DNA from: Cyclaneusma minus | Taxonomy: Eukaryota > Ascomycota > Leotiomycetes > Marthamycetales > Marthamycetaceae | Length of the DNA stretch: 64,000 bases | Direction: 5' to 3' | NCBI GenBank assembly: GCA_037179335.1 | Contig: JAKZHN010000021.1 | Span: forward strand, 496,001-560,000 | Shown here: positions 10,969-23,300 of the stretch, in pieces | Layout: every line of letters starts with the position of its first letter | How positions within the stretch are numbered: the first letter of the stretch is position 1 | Notes under the pieces: model-generated | The model's input: only the letters and a program-made list of their open reading frames with translations | What the model was told of the DNA's origin: nothing | The model's database searches: none | Program-made: the position numbers and the translations under genes

Positions 10969-11528
10969 TGGCAGTACTTGTGGTGGGGATTCATAATGTA
11001 AATGTTGAATTACATAGGTAACTACCTAATAATATACGCTTTTGTCTACTTGGTCATTTTCTAGAATATCTACCATGGGATTTGCCAAGTTTGGATTTTT
11101 TTTTTCTTGGGAATTGGTTAAGCTGGGTGTTATATCTTGTCAAATGTGTATAAAGCAAGGGAAGCAACTTGAAGGTTTCCATTGTCTATCGAGATGCAGG
11201 CAGAATCGCAACAAATATAGAAGAAGCTCTCTTGATTTTCTTGCGTGCCCTGGTTATCAAAGCTGCTTTTTCTTGTGGAGAGCCATACATGCTAGCCCAT
11301 TGAATCTGAGACAACCACGAAACGCCTGGTCTGGAAGACCAGTGGCTGATTCTGGCCCCAAACAACGCCAAACGAAAACACACAGTAACACATAATGTGC
11401 AAAGATGACATTATGCTCACAAAGAAGTGGTCCAAGGTAAAGCAACAGCAAATACACTTACAGGATACAAGTCCTCTTCTGATCTGGAATGATTGGATTA
11501 TCAAACCCCTTCTTGTCTGGACCAGGAA
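10969..11528. other. Convergent 3' intergenic region
   Basis: About 560 bases between the 3' ends of the convergent GH106-like and desaturase genes. It presumably holds both 3' UTRs. No gene is supported. Confidence 0.5.
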
Positions 11529-12888
11529 TCAAGTCTCCTTCTTATCCGCCTCATGTCCCTGGCTATGCGGAAAGAAATAAATCTCGCTCACCTTGTCCTT
11601 TTCCTCGACAAAGCGACAGGCACAATAATTCTTAAAAAACGCCCACAGATACGGCGTCTTCTCATCCCGCTGATAATGCTTCCCCATAACCTTCCTCATC
11701 GCATCCGATGCTTCAGCAGCATGGTAGAAAGGAATGCGCGAAGCGTGGTGGTGTAGAACATGGTAGTCGATGGTGCCGTGGAAAATAGTCATGCCGATGA
11801 AGCCAAAGTCGCGGTCGACGGTAGACGCACAGCCGCGTAGGAATGTCCAGGTTTTGTTGTTGTAGTAGGGGAGGGAGGGGTCGGTGTGTTGGAGGAAGGT
11901 TATGGTTACTATGTGTGTTGAGAAAATTGTTAGCCTTGGTCTTATATCATCTGCTGATAGGAGTGAACAAGCCAGGGGCGGGAGGCAAGACATGGATAAA
12001 GTATGAAATACTTACAGATCCAGTGGTTCGTCCATAGCCACGGAAATCCATAGTACAAGAATACTTTGTGGAAGCCGAATTGGTTGATAGCTGCCCACAA
12101 GCAGGCTGCTACAAAGCCAACGCCTAGTGTACTCAACATGATGTCGTGGCGGCTGGCGGGCTTGAAATTCGGTCCGTCGCCGGCCCAATAGAAATGGGAT
12201 CGCTTCCACCAAGGTTCGGCTGCCATGCGAGGTAACGCGAAATTGTTGATTAACAAATAAACTGCAGACCCAATGTCAGCAAAGTTCTAGCAACATCAAA
12301 GCGATTCCGAGGATACGTACTCGGCCAGGCTACCAACTGATGTCCGACTAGGATTAAGAGATTGACGATTGGCATATCCTCGACCAGATCCCAATACTCA
12401 AACAGCCAGGCCGGTGCCCTTCCTTCCCGTTTCTTATCCCAGACATCCTTCGTATCTGGCACAAAGGCAATATCACCCTCGATGTTATTTGTCGACTTGT
12501 GGTGTGTAGAATGAGTAAGACGCCAGCTGTGGTACGGCACCAGCAGAAAGGAATGCATGATCAGGCCAGCAACATTGTTGAAGCTCTTGTGAGGAGACAA
12601 TGCCTGATGGCCAGCTTCATGGGCGAGCTCCCAGAGTCCGGTGAATATCAGACCCTGGGTGAAAGCGTAGACTGCCCATAGTACAGTTCGCAGATTGGAG
12701 GATGGGATGAGCGGGATCTGGGTTGCGAGTGCGAAGAGGATGAGGACGACGGCGAAATCGCGGAGGATGTAGGACAGTGAGCGGAGGGAGTCGCGGTTGA
12801 AGCAGTGCTTGGGAATGGCATCGTGGATGTCTTTCATGGTATAGGTGGGCGGCGTAAAAAACGGCTTTGTCTCCATGGTCTCGGACAT
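11529..12888 (-). CDS. Delta-12-type (oleate) fatty acid desaturase, three exons
   Basis: Exons on the minus strand: 12888-12321, 12261-12016, 11908-11529, giving 397 aa. The junctions rebuild QLVAWP|IYLL and NHWI|LTITFLQHTDP. Membrane-bound desaturases bind a di-iron centre through three His boxes; all are present: HEAGH at about residues 90-94, HSTHH at 126-130 and HVLHH at 321-325. Hydrophobic segments flank them (residues 42-60, 65-85, and others). The overall text (LPYYN, DRDFGF, FHGTIDYHVLHHH) is that of the delta-12/omega-6 group, which in the ER introduces the second double bond into oleate. A hydroxylase or omega-3 relative cannot be excluded from these boxes alone. It is somewhat short compared with the usual fungal delta-12 enzyme. 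Confidence 0.88.
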
Positions 12889-13474
12889 CTCTGGCGGGCA
12901 GAGGATGGAGAATGTTGGGAGAGGACCGAGGTACTGTTCACTTGGAGGAAGAGAAAGTCGGGATCAGAGTTCATTTTGAAGCAAGGCGACAATCTATCCT
13001 GAGTTCGTCAGGGCATACTCCGCCTGTCGATCAGCGCATTCATGTCAAGTGTAGCGGATCGCGATGAGTTTTCACGGGGCTGATACACAAACACTGGAGA
13101 CGAGTGGATGCTGGTCCGTGGCCGCGGGTCAGGGTCCAGCTCAGGGTACATAGTCGCTGGCTCGGGCGCTCGGGAATGCTTACTTATCTGCCGAATACGG
13201 TTTAGTTTGCCAAGTCATGAAGCCATCATTTATCGCCTTAGCTTATCTTTGTGCAACATGGTCTACTCAACATCAACCACGCCATTGTCCTACAAACTTG
13301 CCCTCGTCGCCCAGTCAATTTCAGCTCCGAACCCTTCTTGAGTTTGCGTTTCCCATTATCGTTTCTAATTACGTGCGGTAGAGTAAGATTGGTTCCAACT
13401 GTCCCCAAATCATGATTTGTTTCTTCCAACTTCAACATGACTCCTTTGCTCGCAAGAATGCCGCGCTCGTAGCA
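12889..13474. promoter_or_regulatory. Upstream region of the desaturase
   Basis: About 590 bases between the desaturase start and the 3' end of the STAND gene. It should contain the desaturase promoter. No specific element was identified. Confidence 0.4.
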
Positions 13475-16400
13475 TCATAGTTCCATGCCCCATACCGAAG
13501 CCATGCTGGCGATCTCTTCACGCTCGTTAAACTGGCGTCGAGCCATAGCGGGTTCTCGAAAGGACCCCTCGAACGTCGGATGAAGGATTTGTATGGTAGC
13601 TGTCAGGTTGTCAGCACCACAACTTCCTGTGAAGAGAAGGACTTACAGGCAGATGGTTCTTGCGCCGTGGCTTTCAAAACTGCCAACTTTTCTCGCGCTC
13701 GTTGTGCAAGAATGTGAGTAGACCCCCAACTCTCCATAATATCACATAGATTCCGACAAGTTTCAAGCGCCTCTTCAAGCTTGCCCTGTCTCTCAAAGAA
13801 CTCGACGAAATGAGAAAGATACCAAACACGGTCTCTGAACTCGGCCTTCATCATCCCAACGTCGGTGTCTGAGTTTTGCTGTACCACATCGGTGTAGTTG
13901 TTACGATCAAGTATGATCCTGAAATATGCTTCTGCCTCGCTATAGTTTCCCTTCATTGTTAACACCTGTGCTAAGCGTGCTTTAGCGGCTAGTATGCCAG
14001 GGTGGTTCTTGGGGAGATTTCTTTCGGCAATGGGCAGGCCATCTCGGAACAGCTTCTCTGATTCGTCGTATTTTTGAGGGTTGTCTCTGCCCATAGTAGT
14101 CTTGACGTACGCTAGGTTTGACTGCGCTATCAGCGTGAAAGGATTTTCTTTCCCCTTCATAACATTAGTGAAAAGGCGTGAACAGCAGATACAGTTATGG
14201 GGCAAAAGTCTGAAAGCTGTGTACCGCCACACGTCGGATTCGGGAAGGGGGTGCAGACTCTGTTCGTCCCACAATATCAATGGTAGCAAGGACTTACCAT
14301 GATTTCCCGACGTTTCTCTGCTACATAGGTCAACATGTCCTCTGCATCTTGCAAGTACTGGTCTCCCAGCTCGCGGTATGTCATTGCCAGGTTCTCTTTC
14401 GCAGTTAGAGTTTTCTCGTGGTCGGGGCCCATTTTGCTGTGAGCTTCCATTCCTTTGACTGCCCGAGCAAACTGAACTTCGGCTTTGATGTAGTCGAAAT
14501 TCGACCAATGAAGGGTACCAAGGGTGTCCCTGGCTGCTAGAGTATCAGGATGATCTTCTCCGTGGATCGCGATGCTGACTTCAACGGCACGTTGGAGGAG
14601 ATCCTCGGCTTCTCTCCATCGACCCTGGTGGACTCGGAGCGAACCCAATTCGACCATCACTGACAGAGTCATGACGTCCATGTCTCCCAGCGACACCCGG
14701 GCTGCCTCAAGTACCTCCTCGGCCAAAGCTGCAGCATCATTGAATCGTCCGTGACTCAACATGACTGTCTTAGCCAAGAACATCGAAATTCGCATGGATG
14801 CTTCGTGCTGCAAACCCAGATTCGGCACGAGGAAGTCTCTTGCTGCTGTTTGAAGCTCTTCAGCTTCTTTCCATTTAAAGCACATGAAATAAACATAGCT
14901 GAGCTTCGATGTTTGCAGAGCTTGCACGTGATCAGTGACAATCAAGTCAGACTGCAGAGCTCGGTTAGGGAGCCAGCGAGAGCCCCATCCACCTGTTTTG
15001 GCTTCCACCAATAGCCGCTCACGCAAATCCTTCGTGACTTTGCGTAGGTGCACAATGTGCAGTATCAGGCCTCGATGCAATTCCATTTCCTTTGCCGTAG
15101 AGTCGCCTCCGATTGGCAGCAGTATCGCTTGACACAACAAATCATTTGCTGCCTGTGAATACACCACTTGCTCACCGAGTTCCATTCCTGGTCTTTCCCG
15201 TACCCAAGTGTGAACGAGAGGATGCAGAGAGTACGCGTTCTTCTCGTTGTGATACATCAGGATAGAGTGTCTTGTCAGGACGGATAAAGCTTGATTGAGA
15301 CGGTATTTGAAATGCGGAATATCCGATTCCCCTCGCATGACATCTCGCAACATGGTGGGAAGGTCGGACTGAGCGCGTTTGCTCATGATCTCGAACCGCA
15401 GGATGAACAATATCTTCCTTAGCCATTGGGCCCAAGACTCGGACTTCTTTGGAACCGTCAAGGCCTCCTGCTCTGCTTTCTGTCTTGCTTTGGCTTCAAT
15501 TGCAGGATTCTCTGCAGCGGCAACAAGCCAGTCGATCTTGATATCTTGCCGGTCGTAAAAAGCAAACAGCTTTAGCAACTGTACAGCGTCTTGCTCCTTC
15601 CGTGCATCGGCTTTCTCAAGTCGTCGAAAGATGACTTCACAGGTTGAGTAGATCCATTCGTATTCTTCGTGCACCTTCTTAGTTGTGCGCCACGATCTGC
15701 GAATATCTTCCAGCCAAATACGGAACCATGTCAAGTACCCTTTGAGATCGCACAAGTTGTTACGGATCGCTGCACCCGCGTGAACTAGTGCGAGAGGCAA
15801 GCATCCCAACTCAGATGAAATAGAGTTCGCCGTTTTGAGTATTTCCTCGTTCCATGGCTCTCTTACATAGGCTCTTTTCAGCAGAAGATCTCTCGCGTCT
15901 ATACTCTCCAGTTTCTCAAACTGAAAGGATTTCCGTCCAACTGTGCCGTGGTTTCGGTGCTCATGGAGTCGTGTCGTTATTAAAACATATCCTCGCTCCC
16001 CATCGGGGAAATAGTCTTCAATCTTGATCGATGGGTCATCGGCGTTGTCGATGATAAGAAGCCAAGGCTGGTTTTCTCCAAGGCTTGAGAGCCAGGCTTT
16101 TGCTGCCCGCTCGTTCGTGTCGACACCTCCGATTTTAGCGATTTCTCCGAAGCTTTCCTTTGCGGTCTCACGACTGGAAGCATTGATGCTGAAGACTCCC
16201 CAAAATCTGGCTGCGGTTAGCGATTTACCATGACAGAGTACAGTGCGATGGAAAAAGTCTGGATACGGTCTGCAGTCTCCAAATGATCGAGAACATTGTC
16301 ACCCACTGATATTAGCCCGTATCCAGACTTTATAATCTGTGGAGAATACGTACCTTCGCCGATTCAGCTGGGCAAATCTGCAACAGAACTCAGTTTTGCC

Positions 16401-17399
16401 AGAACCACCCAATCCATGTACCACAAATCGCTTCTGCATATTCGGCTCCGTCATTGGGGCATCGTCGTTGAGAATAGTTTGCAGCTCTCCGAGCAGCTCC
16501 GAGCGCCCTACAAAGACACCACTGCTCACCGAACGAGGGGGGAAGAAGTGTACATTCGGCGCCTCAGCTACTTTCTTAGCAGCTTCAATGATGTTGTGCA
16601 TCTAGCCGACGTTAGACAACATTTCCTGTAAACGGTTCTCGATGCTCACATTCCGGTCATCTTCCGCGCTTTCCAAGCTTTTTTGCGCGTCCAATATCTT
16701 CAGCAATATGACGGAGATGTTGTCGAGCGCAACTTTAGTTGACGTCTGTGAGTTTTGGGTATAGAGACTGAATGTTCATTAGTTCCGAGACCTTAGACAA
16801 ATTCTAATCGAGAACTCAACTCACATGTCCAAGCATCCAAGCATTGTCTGGAAACTGAGCTGGCATTTCGCAAGATCTTTGTGGATTTTCTCCAGCTCTG
16901 GGGTCGAGAATTGCATTCGCATGGTTTTCTTGTATTTGTCGTACTTCTCTCCAACCTTGGATGTTACGCTGATGAGAATCGAGTCCTTAGAGCGTGGTAG
17001 GTGGGCTATCACTGTATCATCTTGCCGGGAGCGGTCCAACACTCCCTCCTTGGACGTGAATGGCTTGATCTTCCCTCTGGTGATCGTCTCCACCGTCCTT
17101 TTCAGGCTCGATACAATCTCCAAACATCTTCTTCTGTTACCCTCAATGTTGCGCCACAAATCTGCAGCCAACGCGGGCTGAGTCTTTGGGGATCCCTGGT
17201 CTCCAGCCTCGAGTGATGTCTTCAGTTCTCCAATGAGTTTGTCGACTTCAAGCAAGGATTCGAGTTCCTCTTCCAAGTTCTCGAGATCTTTCTTTATCGT
17301 TTCCGCGCCGCTCTTCACCTCGCGGATCCATTTGCAGGCTTCGAGAAGTACCTGGCCTAAACCAATAGCAGCCGCAGCAGTCGAAAAAGGGTCAGCCAT
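13475..17399 (-). CDS. NLR-like STAND protein: fungal STAND N-domain, NB-ARC, TPR repeats; six exons
   Basis: Proposed exons: 17399-16825, 16767-16650, 16601-16354, 16206-14298, 14154-13647, 13599-13475, giving 1160 aa. Residues 1-230: MADPFSTAAAAIGLGQVLLE ... resembles the fungal N-terminal domain of STAND proteins (helical, Helo-like). NB-ARC: P-loop GLGGSGKT (about 294-301), Walker B LLIIDNADD (about 363-371), LITTR, and GCLPLA (about 447). From about residue 690 to 1110, TPR-type repeats follow (HPDTLAARDTLGTLHW and similar). Such proteins are signal-responsive switches in heterokaryon incompatibility or xenobiotic sensing. No dedicated effector gene lies next to it. Introns 3 and 4 (147 and 143 nt) each hold a small inverted-repeat element. 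If the last intron is not removed, the protein ends at 13603 instead. Confidence 0.82.
14190..14276. mobile_element. Short MITE copy A in intron 4 of the STAND gene
   Basis: TA (14190-14191), then CAGTTATGGGGCAAAAGTCTG. The other end, read in reverse complement, is TTGTGGGACGAACAGAGTCTG followed by CACCCCCTTCC, next to TA (14275-14276). Both ends match the better copy at 18.6 kb. Internal size is 83 bp; without element and TA duplication the intron would be about 58 nt. Confidence 0.7.
16239..16340. mobile_element. Short MITE copy B in intron 3 of the STAND gene
   Basis: TA (16239-16240) then CAGTGCGATGGAAAAAGTCTG. A perfect 15-bp inverted repeat (AAAGTCTGGATACGG, 16254-16268, against 16317-16331) forms the arms. 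The outer end is decayed (CTGTG in place of CTGTA). The sequence matches the ends of the 18.6 kb element. Without it the intron would be close to 46 nt. Confidence 0.65.
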
Positions 17400-18309
17400 G
17401 GCAACTGATGTGGCATGATCCGGGATGTAAAGAACAATACTGTTCGATGAGAGATATGCCGGAGTTGGCGGGCGGTCGTTGTTGCGCAGAAGATTGCAAC
17501 ATATTGCGGGGAATACAATCCAGAGCCGACTTTTGAGGCTCTCTCAAGGCTACCTCTTCGCTTTAGACTAATTGGTTCGGAGCTGCAGTGAGACAACTAT
17601 GAAAAGGGTTGTATCTCACCTTGAACCAGGATCGTGTCACTGTAGCAGTACCAAAAGCCGCATTCTGCAGCTGGGCATGGGACGGCCATGCCGACGCCGC
17701 TTAAAAAGTAAAGCGCAGCAGAGGATGTTGAGGAACTTGCTGCGTGATTGGTTCGGACTTCGGTCTTCGGTGGCTGTAAATCCCTCGAATCGGTGGCCAA
17801 TACATGCCCACGGAGCCATGGTATTTCAAGGATGGCAATGCGATCATGCAGTGTCAGCATCTTTACAAGGATGTAATCTGTCGGGGGCCGGAGGTGGCTG
17901 CTTTCCTTCAAAGCAGGTTACTGCGTGGGGAATGCTACGCCATATGGTAGAGTAGGGGAGTAAAATATCTTGGTATTTATCGACCCCACGTTGCATAAGC
18001 GTCATGTTAGCACTCATTGTGTTGGACAGAGGGGATGGGAAGGGCGTGGGGGCTGAACGGGAAGCACCGGGAATAGTAATACCTCAGCCCTTGCCGTTAA
18101 CCAACAACACTGTGGTGTGACCATTGACCAACCAGACAGATGCTGTTGGAAAGAAATTGTCACAGCGAACTTCTCTCACTTCGCAAATTGAAAAAAAAAA
18201 GGAGGGGGGGTGGATCTTTCCGTTGCCATTGAGGATGAGGGTCAGAGTTCTTGCTCATCCACACACGAACATCTCTGATTAACTTCATAGATTTCAGATC
18301 GCAAGAAGG
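17400..18309. other. Intergenic, about 0.9 kb
   Basis: The upstream region of the STAND gene (minus strand) and of the P450 remnant (plus strand). Short ORFs here lack coding character. An A-run followed by a G-run lies near 18187-18210. Confidence 0.45.
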
Positions 18310-18563
18310 ATGGCGGAAATAGGGCTCAAAGCGACAGCTGCTGCTATTATCCTATTCCTAGTCTCAAGTCTTTGTCTTCGTCGATATCAAACTGCTAGGG
18401 TTATTGCCCCGACTGATATGTAGCCTGGAGAGAACAAAAACCGGCATATTCTGGGCAATCAGGCACAGCAACTGCAAACCTATCCAGACACTTCCTTATC
18501 AATGGCCTTTTGCACTAGATCTGCTATGGACGGCATATCTTCATGCGACGGAGGGACGTATCC

Positions 18564-18788
18564 TACAGTGGGACGACAAAAGTCTGAACCCCCTTCCTGA
18601 ATGCAACGTCTTAATTTTCAACAATATTATCAATCTCTGGGGGTATGCTTGATTTCTGGGGATATAATTAATCTCTGAGAATACTTTCAATCTTTGTGAA
18701 TATTTTTAAGCACTGGGGAATACCCGCAGTCACTGGGGATACTCACAATCGTCTGGAGGGGGGTTCAGACTTTTGTCGCATAACTGTA
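18564..18788. mobile_element. MITE copy C, 221 bp, with TA target duplication, inside the P450 remnant
   Basis: TA at 18564-18565 and 18787-18788 flanks 221 bp. The left end CAGTGGGACGACAAAAGTCT and the inverted right end CAGTTATGCGACAAAAGTCT both continue into GAACCCCC. CAGT termini plus a TA duplication point to Tc1/mariner-type mobilisation (inference). There is no transposase ORF, so it is non-autonomous. The interior is a 19-bp tandem array. Confidence 0.85.
18631..18755. repeat. 19-bp degenerate tandem repeat, about six units, inside MITE C
   Basis: Units such as ATTTCTGGGGATATAATTA, ATCTCTGAGAATACTTTCA and ATCTTTGTGAATATTTTTA follow at 19-bp spacing. The same monomer type recurs at 49.0-49.7 kb and 52.4-52.6 kb. 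Confidence 0.75.
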
Positions 18789-19286
18789 CGACTTTTTACC
18801 ATGTTGACCGATTCTGTGCGTTCCCGAGAGGAGGAGGGCCCGACGTTACTGCGCCCGTTCTCATCAAGGAGGGTACTGGAATCGGATACCCAGTCTACAT
18901 GATGCATCGCAGGAAAGTCTTGTACGGAAACGATACGAAAATATTTCATCCAGAGCGTTGGGATCCCAATGACAGCTCGAATGAAGTGAACTTGAAGAAC
19001 ATCGGATGGGGCTATCTGCCCTTCAACGGAGGACCACGAGTCTGTATCGGCCGTAAGCTCATTTTGATATCGTATGATGAATGATGATTTTGGAGGCTAA
19101 TAGTGTGTCACAGGGGATTTTGCGCTGCTAGAGGCGAGTTATGTTATCGTCAGGCTTCTGCAGACGTTTAGTGATCTGCAGTATGATCCTGAGAGACAGA
19201 TGCCGGAGGTAGGGCAGGAAAGACAGAATGTGACTTTAGTTCTCTCGAGTGCGGACGGGTGCTGGATACCGGCTATAGTACCTTAG

Positions 19287-20316
19287 GTATCCGGGACGGG
19301 AAGGGCGATTCTGTCCTGGAGGTCAAGTGACAGGAGGCGGTCACAAATACATCGTGATAAAAAGAGTAACATCAGAGAGTGAACAGTCCAAGGCATTCAA
19401 ACAGTCAGAGTGTGCAGACGCCTGGTAATAATAGATGTAATTTGCCTATCCTGCTACTCCCCAACACCTCCGCTCCCACAAGCCCACCTTCGCCATTCCT
19501 CTGCCGGCTGCCCCCCAAACCCTCACAATATGCAACCATCGCTCGCTGACCCCCCTTTTTCTCATGTCCAATTTCCCAAGCAAGAACCAACCCGCAATAT
19601 CTCTCCCATAAATAAAAAGCAAAAACCCATTAGGATATATCTCGCGTGATCAGGCAACTCTTACTCACTATACCGCTCGTAAATCCCCACAAGCCTCATC
19701 GTCATTATCGACGTCCGCTCGCAAATCTCCACAGACCCCATCATCGTCATCAGCACCCGCGCGTCTGCCCCCCTCGACCTTGACACTTGCCCCAAAACCA
19801 CAAAGCCTGATCCCCGCCCCCAACATTCACCACACAAACCCCCAGAACATCAAAATTGCGCGTTTTCTGAAGCAGCAAATGATCCCATTACCATATACGA
19901 GTCTCATGTCTGAAAACTTCATTATACTCGTTTCGTAAAGCCATTGCTCTCTCAAACCTCATCGAAAAACTATAATGATATCTCGACATAGCAAAAAAAA
20001 AAAAAAGCAACGCTCCTCATCCATCCTTTCGCTCCCATTCATCCAGATCCCACAAGTTTTTCGCAAACAAATATGCCGCCTGCCAATCCGACAAAAAAAT
20101 CAAAGTGATTAAAAAAGCAAAGCATATGCAACCCAACTGCCCGCAACCCACTGCCCTCATCATGTGCCCCCAAATGTCAAAACGTAATGCCCCGCGCAAA
20201 AAATCAAAAAATCAAATGCCCCATAAACCCACTCAAAAATCGTACAAAGATTCCTCACTAGAATCCTCACTCCACAACTCCATCATCAACTCCTCAACTC
20301 ACTTCGCAACCCGCCC
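19287..20316. other. Intergenic, about 1 kb
   Basis: No supported gene. The part near 20000-20316 is presumably the 3' UTR of the minus-strand Gln-rich gene. An A-run of 14 lies at about 19991-20004. Confidence 0.45.
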
Positions 20317-23300
20317 TCAACGCCTCCCAATCCCCCTCAACATCCTCGGATCCTGCAAATCACCATCACTACCCCCCATCCCCGCACCATACCCCATGCC
20401 TCCATATGACGCATGTCCCTGAGCCCCACCCCCAAGCGGACTCCTCGACACACCAATACCCTGTGCACCATAAGCGCCCAAGCCACCATTACCACCCGCC
20501 ACACTATCCAGCCCAGGCAGATCCAGATAACCACCCGTTGATGTATCAGGGAAGGTGTAGTGCGTAGCACTCTGCGGCGCATTTCCATGGCTGTTAACAT
20601 GCGGATGGCTCGCAGTCCGCGGCGAAAAAGTATTTGCGCTACTGAGCTGCTGCGCATGCTGCGCATGTTGGTGTTGCTGTGTGGAGGCTTGGGCATACGG
20701 CGAGGCTGTATGGTGTGATTGTGTGCGATAGGGAGAGTCGGAGTGCGTGGGTGTGGGCATGGAATAGGGGTTTGTGACGGCGTGGGAGGCGTAGGATTGG
20801 TAGGAGGTGACGGGCATGCTGTGTCTAGCTTGCGTAGGCTGCTGCGTGTAAAAAGAAGCGGGCGAGGCGGTGGGAGAGGGGTTACCGAGGACGTTTTGGG
20901 AGAGAGATGTTTGGGAGAGGCGGGAGACGTTGTTTTGTTGGCGGTGTTGCTGCACTTGGGATTGGGATTGGGCGGCTTGCGCGGCTTGGGCTTGGTTTTG
21001 TACTTGCTGCGCTGCTTGTTGCCGTTGCTGCTGCTGCTGCTGCGCCTGGTGTTGTTGGTGGGCTGCTTGTGCTTGTTGAGCTTGATGGGCCTGTTGCTGC
21101 TGCTGCTCTTGCTTTTGTTGTTGCTGGAAAGCGTGCAATTGGTGCTCGTAATGCGCTTCGAGGCCGTCCACTGAGGGCCGTGATGCGGGCAAGACAGCTT
21201 GAGGCTGGGGTACGGGGGAGTGAGACATGGTATTCGATGGAGAATCCGTCAAGGCATTCGGTATAGTCTTTTTGCGAGCAGCAGGAGGTTTGGCGGGTTC
21301 CTTTGTTTTTCGCTGTCTTTTGGCAGCAGGTTGGGGAAGTGAACTCGGATCAGCCATACCTTGCGATTCCAGCTGATCATTTGACATTCCTATAGCGGTA
21401 TTATTGATCACGGGCGAATGCTCGACCATTGGGTGAGCTGCCTGTATAGCTGTATGTGCGGCCTGTTGAGGTGCAGTCACAGAGTCATTCTTTGGCCTCC
21501 TCCTCTTTTTGTTCTGGTCAGTGGGAGTATCCTGGACATTGTTCGCCTGGATATTGTTCGCATGGACATTGTTTGTCTGGATATTGGTGGCCTGAAAATT
21601 GTTTGACTGCACTGCTGACTGAGAACCCGTGAAAGCCTGGAGAAGAGCTTGTTCTTCGGCACTCATTTCAGTGGCGAGTGAGGGTTGGGGAGGTGGTTGC
21701 TGCGGTTGTTGTGGTTGCTGTGGTTGCTGGGCTTGTTTCGGTGCGCGCGCTTGTGTTCGTTTCTTAGCAGTCGGAGTTGGTTGCTCTGGTGGCCTGTCGT
21801 TGAGAACGAAATTGTTAGGATTAAGACTGATTGGTTGACCTTGAACATCTCGAGGTCGGTTCTTGGCTCCAAGGGGGCGGCCAGGGCGGCGTTTGCTACT
21901 GTCGCCGCTGGCATCTCCACTCGGTTGACTTTGAGTGTTAATGACTGGAGTATTGAGGGTTGGAGTATTGACAGGAGCGAAGGCCCTGCTCGGGGTACCA
22001 TTCATCTGAGATCCATTCATCTGAGGTCCATTCATCTGAGGTCCATTCATCTGAGGTCCATTCATCTGAGGTTCATTCATCTGGGGACCACTCATTTGAG
22101 GCTGGATGTCATTCGGGTTCGTTACTTTCGGTGTAGCTTTTGACCGCCCCGCCTTCTTTTTCCCAGAATTGGTCGTGGCTGGCTGAATATCCTCCTGTAA
22201 CTGATGACTGACAGCATTAGCGCCATTGTCATTTCCATCCATGTGAGAGTTCATAGAGGGTCCAAGTTGATTAAGAGTCCGTTCAGGTGTAGACGGGCCA
22301 ACAACATCCATATCCACCCAGTCATCTTCTGGACTATCATCCTCGGTTTGATCATCCATCTGCTCACCCGACTGCTGCTGCCGTTGTTGTTCTTCTTGTT
22401 GCTGTTGTGTCATCGGTTGGTTATTCGCAGGCTTCTTGGGACCCTTCCTAATACCCTTATCCTTCCGTGCTTTCGATGCTTTGCTGCCCTTTGGTCTGCC
22501 TCGAGGTCGTTTGACAGGGGCATCTTGTACCTTTGGAGCTTGCTCGGTTCCCGTAATCTTCCATGGCTTCCTGCCGATTTCTGGGAATATCTCTGATAAC
22601 CATCCGATGAATAAAGAGCCGTTCCCATTCGCTTCCTCGCTTTCCGGGAACGCGTTGATTTCGGGAGGAGGGGCGCCAGGGATTCCGCCAAAAAATGCCA
22701 CAGCCGTACATATATGATCCACCACTGTCAGAGGGCTTATACTTCGAAGTAGCGTAAGCAGCCGTGCTTGCTCGGCCTTCGTCTCATCTGATGTTAAAGC
22801 TCTGGTTCTCTTGACCACGTCTGACTGCGGGGGAGCTGGGACCAAACGCGGTCCATTGCCCATAGGCGCGACGGGGGCAGTCTGGGTAGTCTGGGTAGGC
22901 GTGACAGATGGAGCTGGCACCGGCACAGGAGTTGATTCGGAGGTCGAGGGTATTCGTCGCTTCCTGGCCGACACGTATGTATCCGTAGCAGCAGATTTGG
23001 CAGCCTGGGCCGTACTCTCGCTAGCTCTCTGGGCAGCCTCTTCCCTCCCGAGTCCATCCGAAGCATTTGTGTTCGTCATGTGCATGACGGCAAAGTTGCC
23101 ATTCTTCTCGTCGGTCTTGCCCTTCAGCTTACGCGGAATGGGATTCCGGACGCGTCCATCTTTGTGCGGGCCTAATTTTCCTTTCCGCTGAGCCTGCGAA
23201 CTCAGATCGAGCACGCCAAAACCGGGGCCGATGGTCGGGGCAGAGCCTGGGCGGCCTTGACGTGCACCAGATTGCTGGGCCTGTGCCGAGGGCGGGCGCG

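Larger units (their letters stand above)
18310..19286 (+). pseudogene. Cytochrome P450 remnant (CYP52-like), middle lost, MITE at the junction
   Basis: ATG at 18310 begins MAEIGLKATAAAIILFLVSS, a membrane anchor that reaches a stop after 37 codons. In another frame (about 18460-18560) NCKPIQTLPYQWPFALDLL is the proline-rich segment after the anchor. At 18564 a MITE begins. Beyond it, from about 18820, come PRGGGPDVTAPV, FHPERW and the haem-ligand motif FNGGPRVCIGR (near 19020-19050). An intron of GTAAGC ... CACAG type leads to DFALLEASYVIVRLLQTF and a stop at 19284. The roughly 300 central residues (I-helix, ExxR) are absent, so this cannot be an active enzyme. Family placement rests on the GGGPD and WGYLPFNGGPR text typical of fungal CYP52-like alkane and fatty-acid hydroxylases. 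Confidence 0.82.

Noticed and set aside
17597..17911. 104-codon minus-strand ORF upstream of the STAND gene
   Set aside because: No recognisable domain and no plausible link to the STAND start at 17399.
20719..21266. Plus-strand ORFs rich in Leu, Cys or Val
   Set aside because: Translations of the poly-Gln repeat region of the AT-hook gene on the wrong strand.
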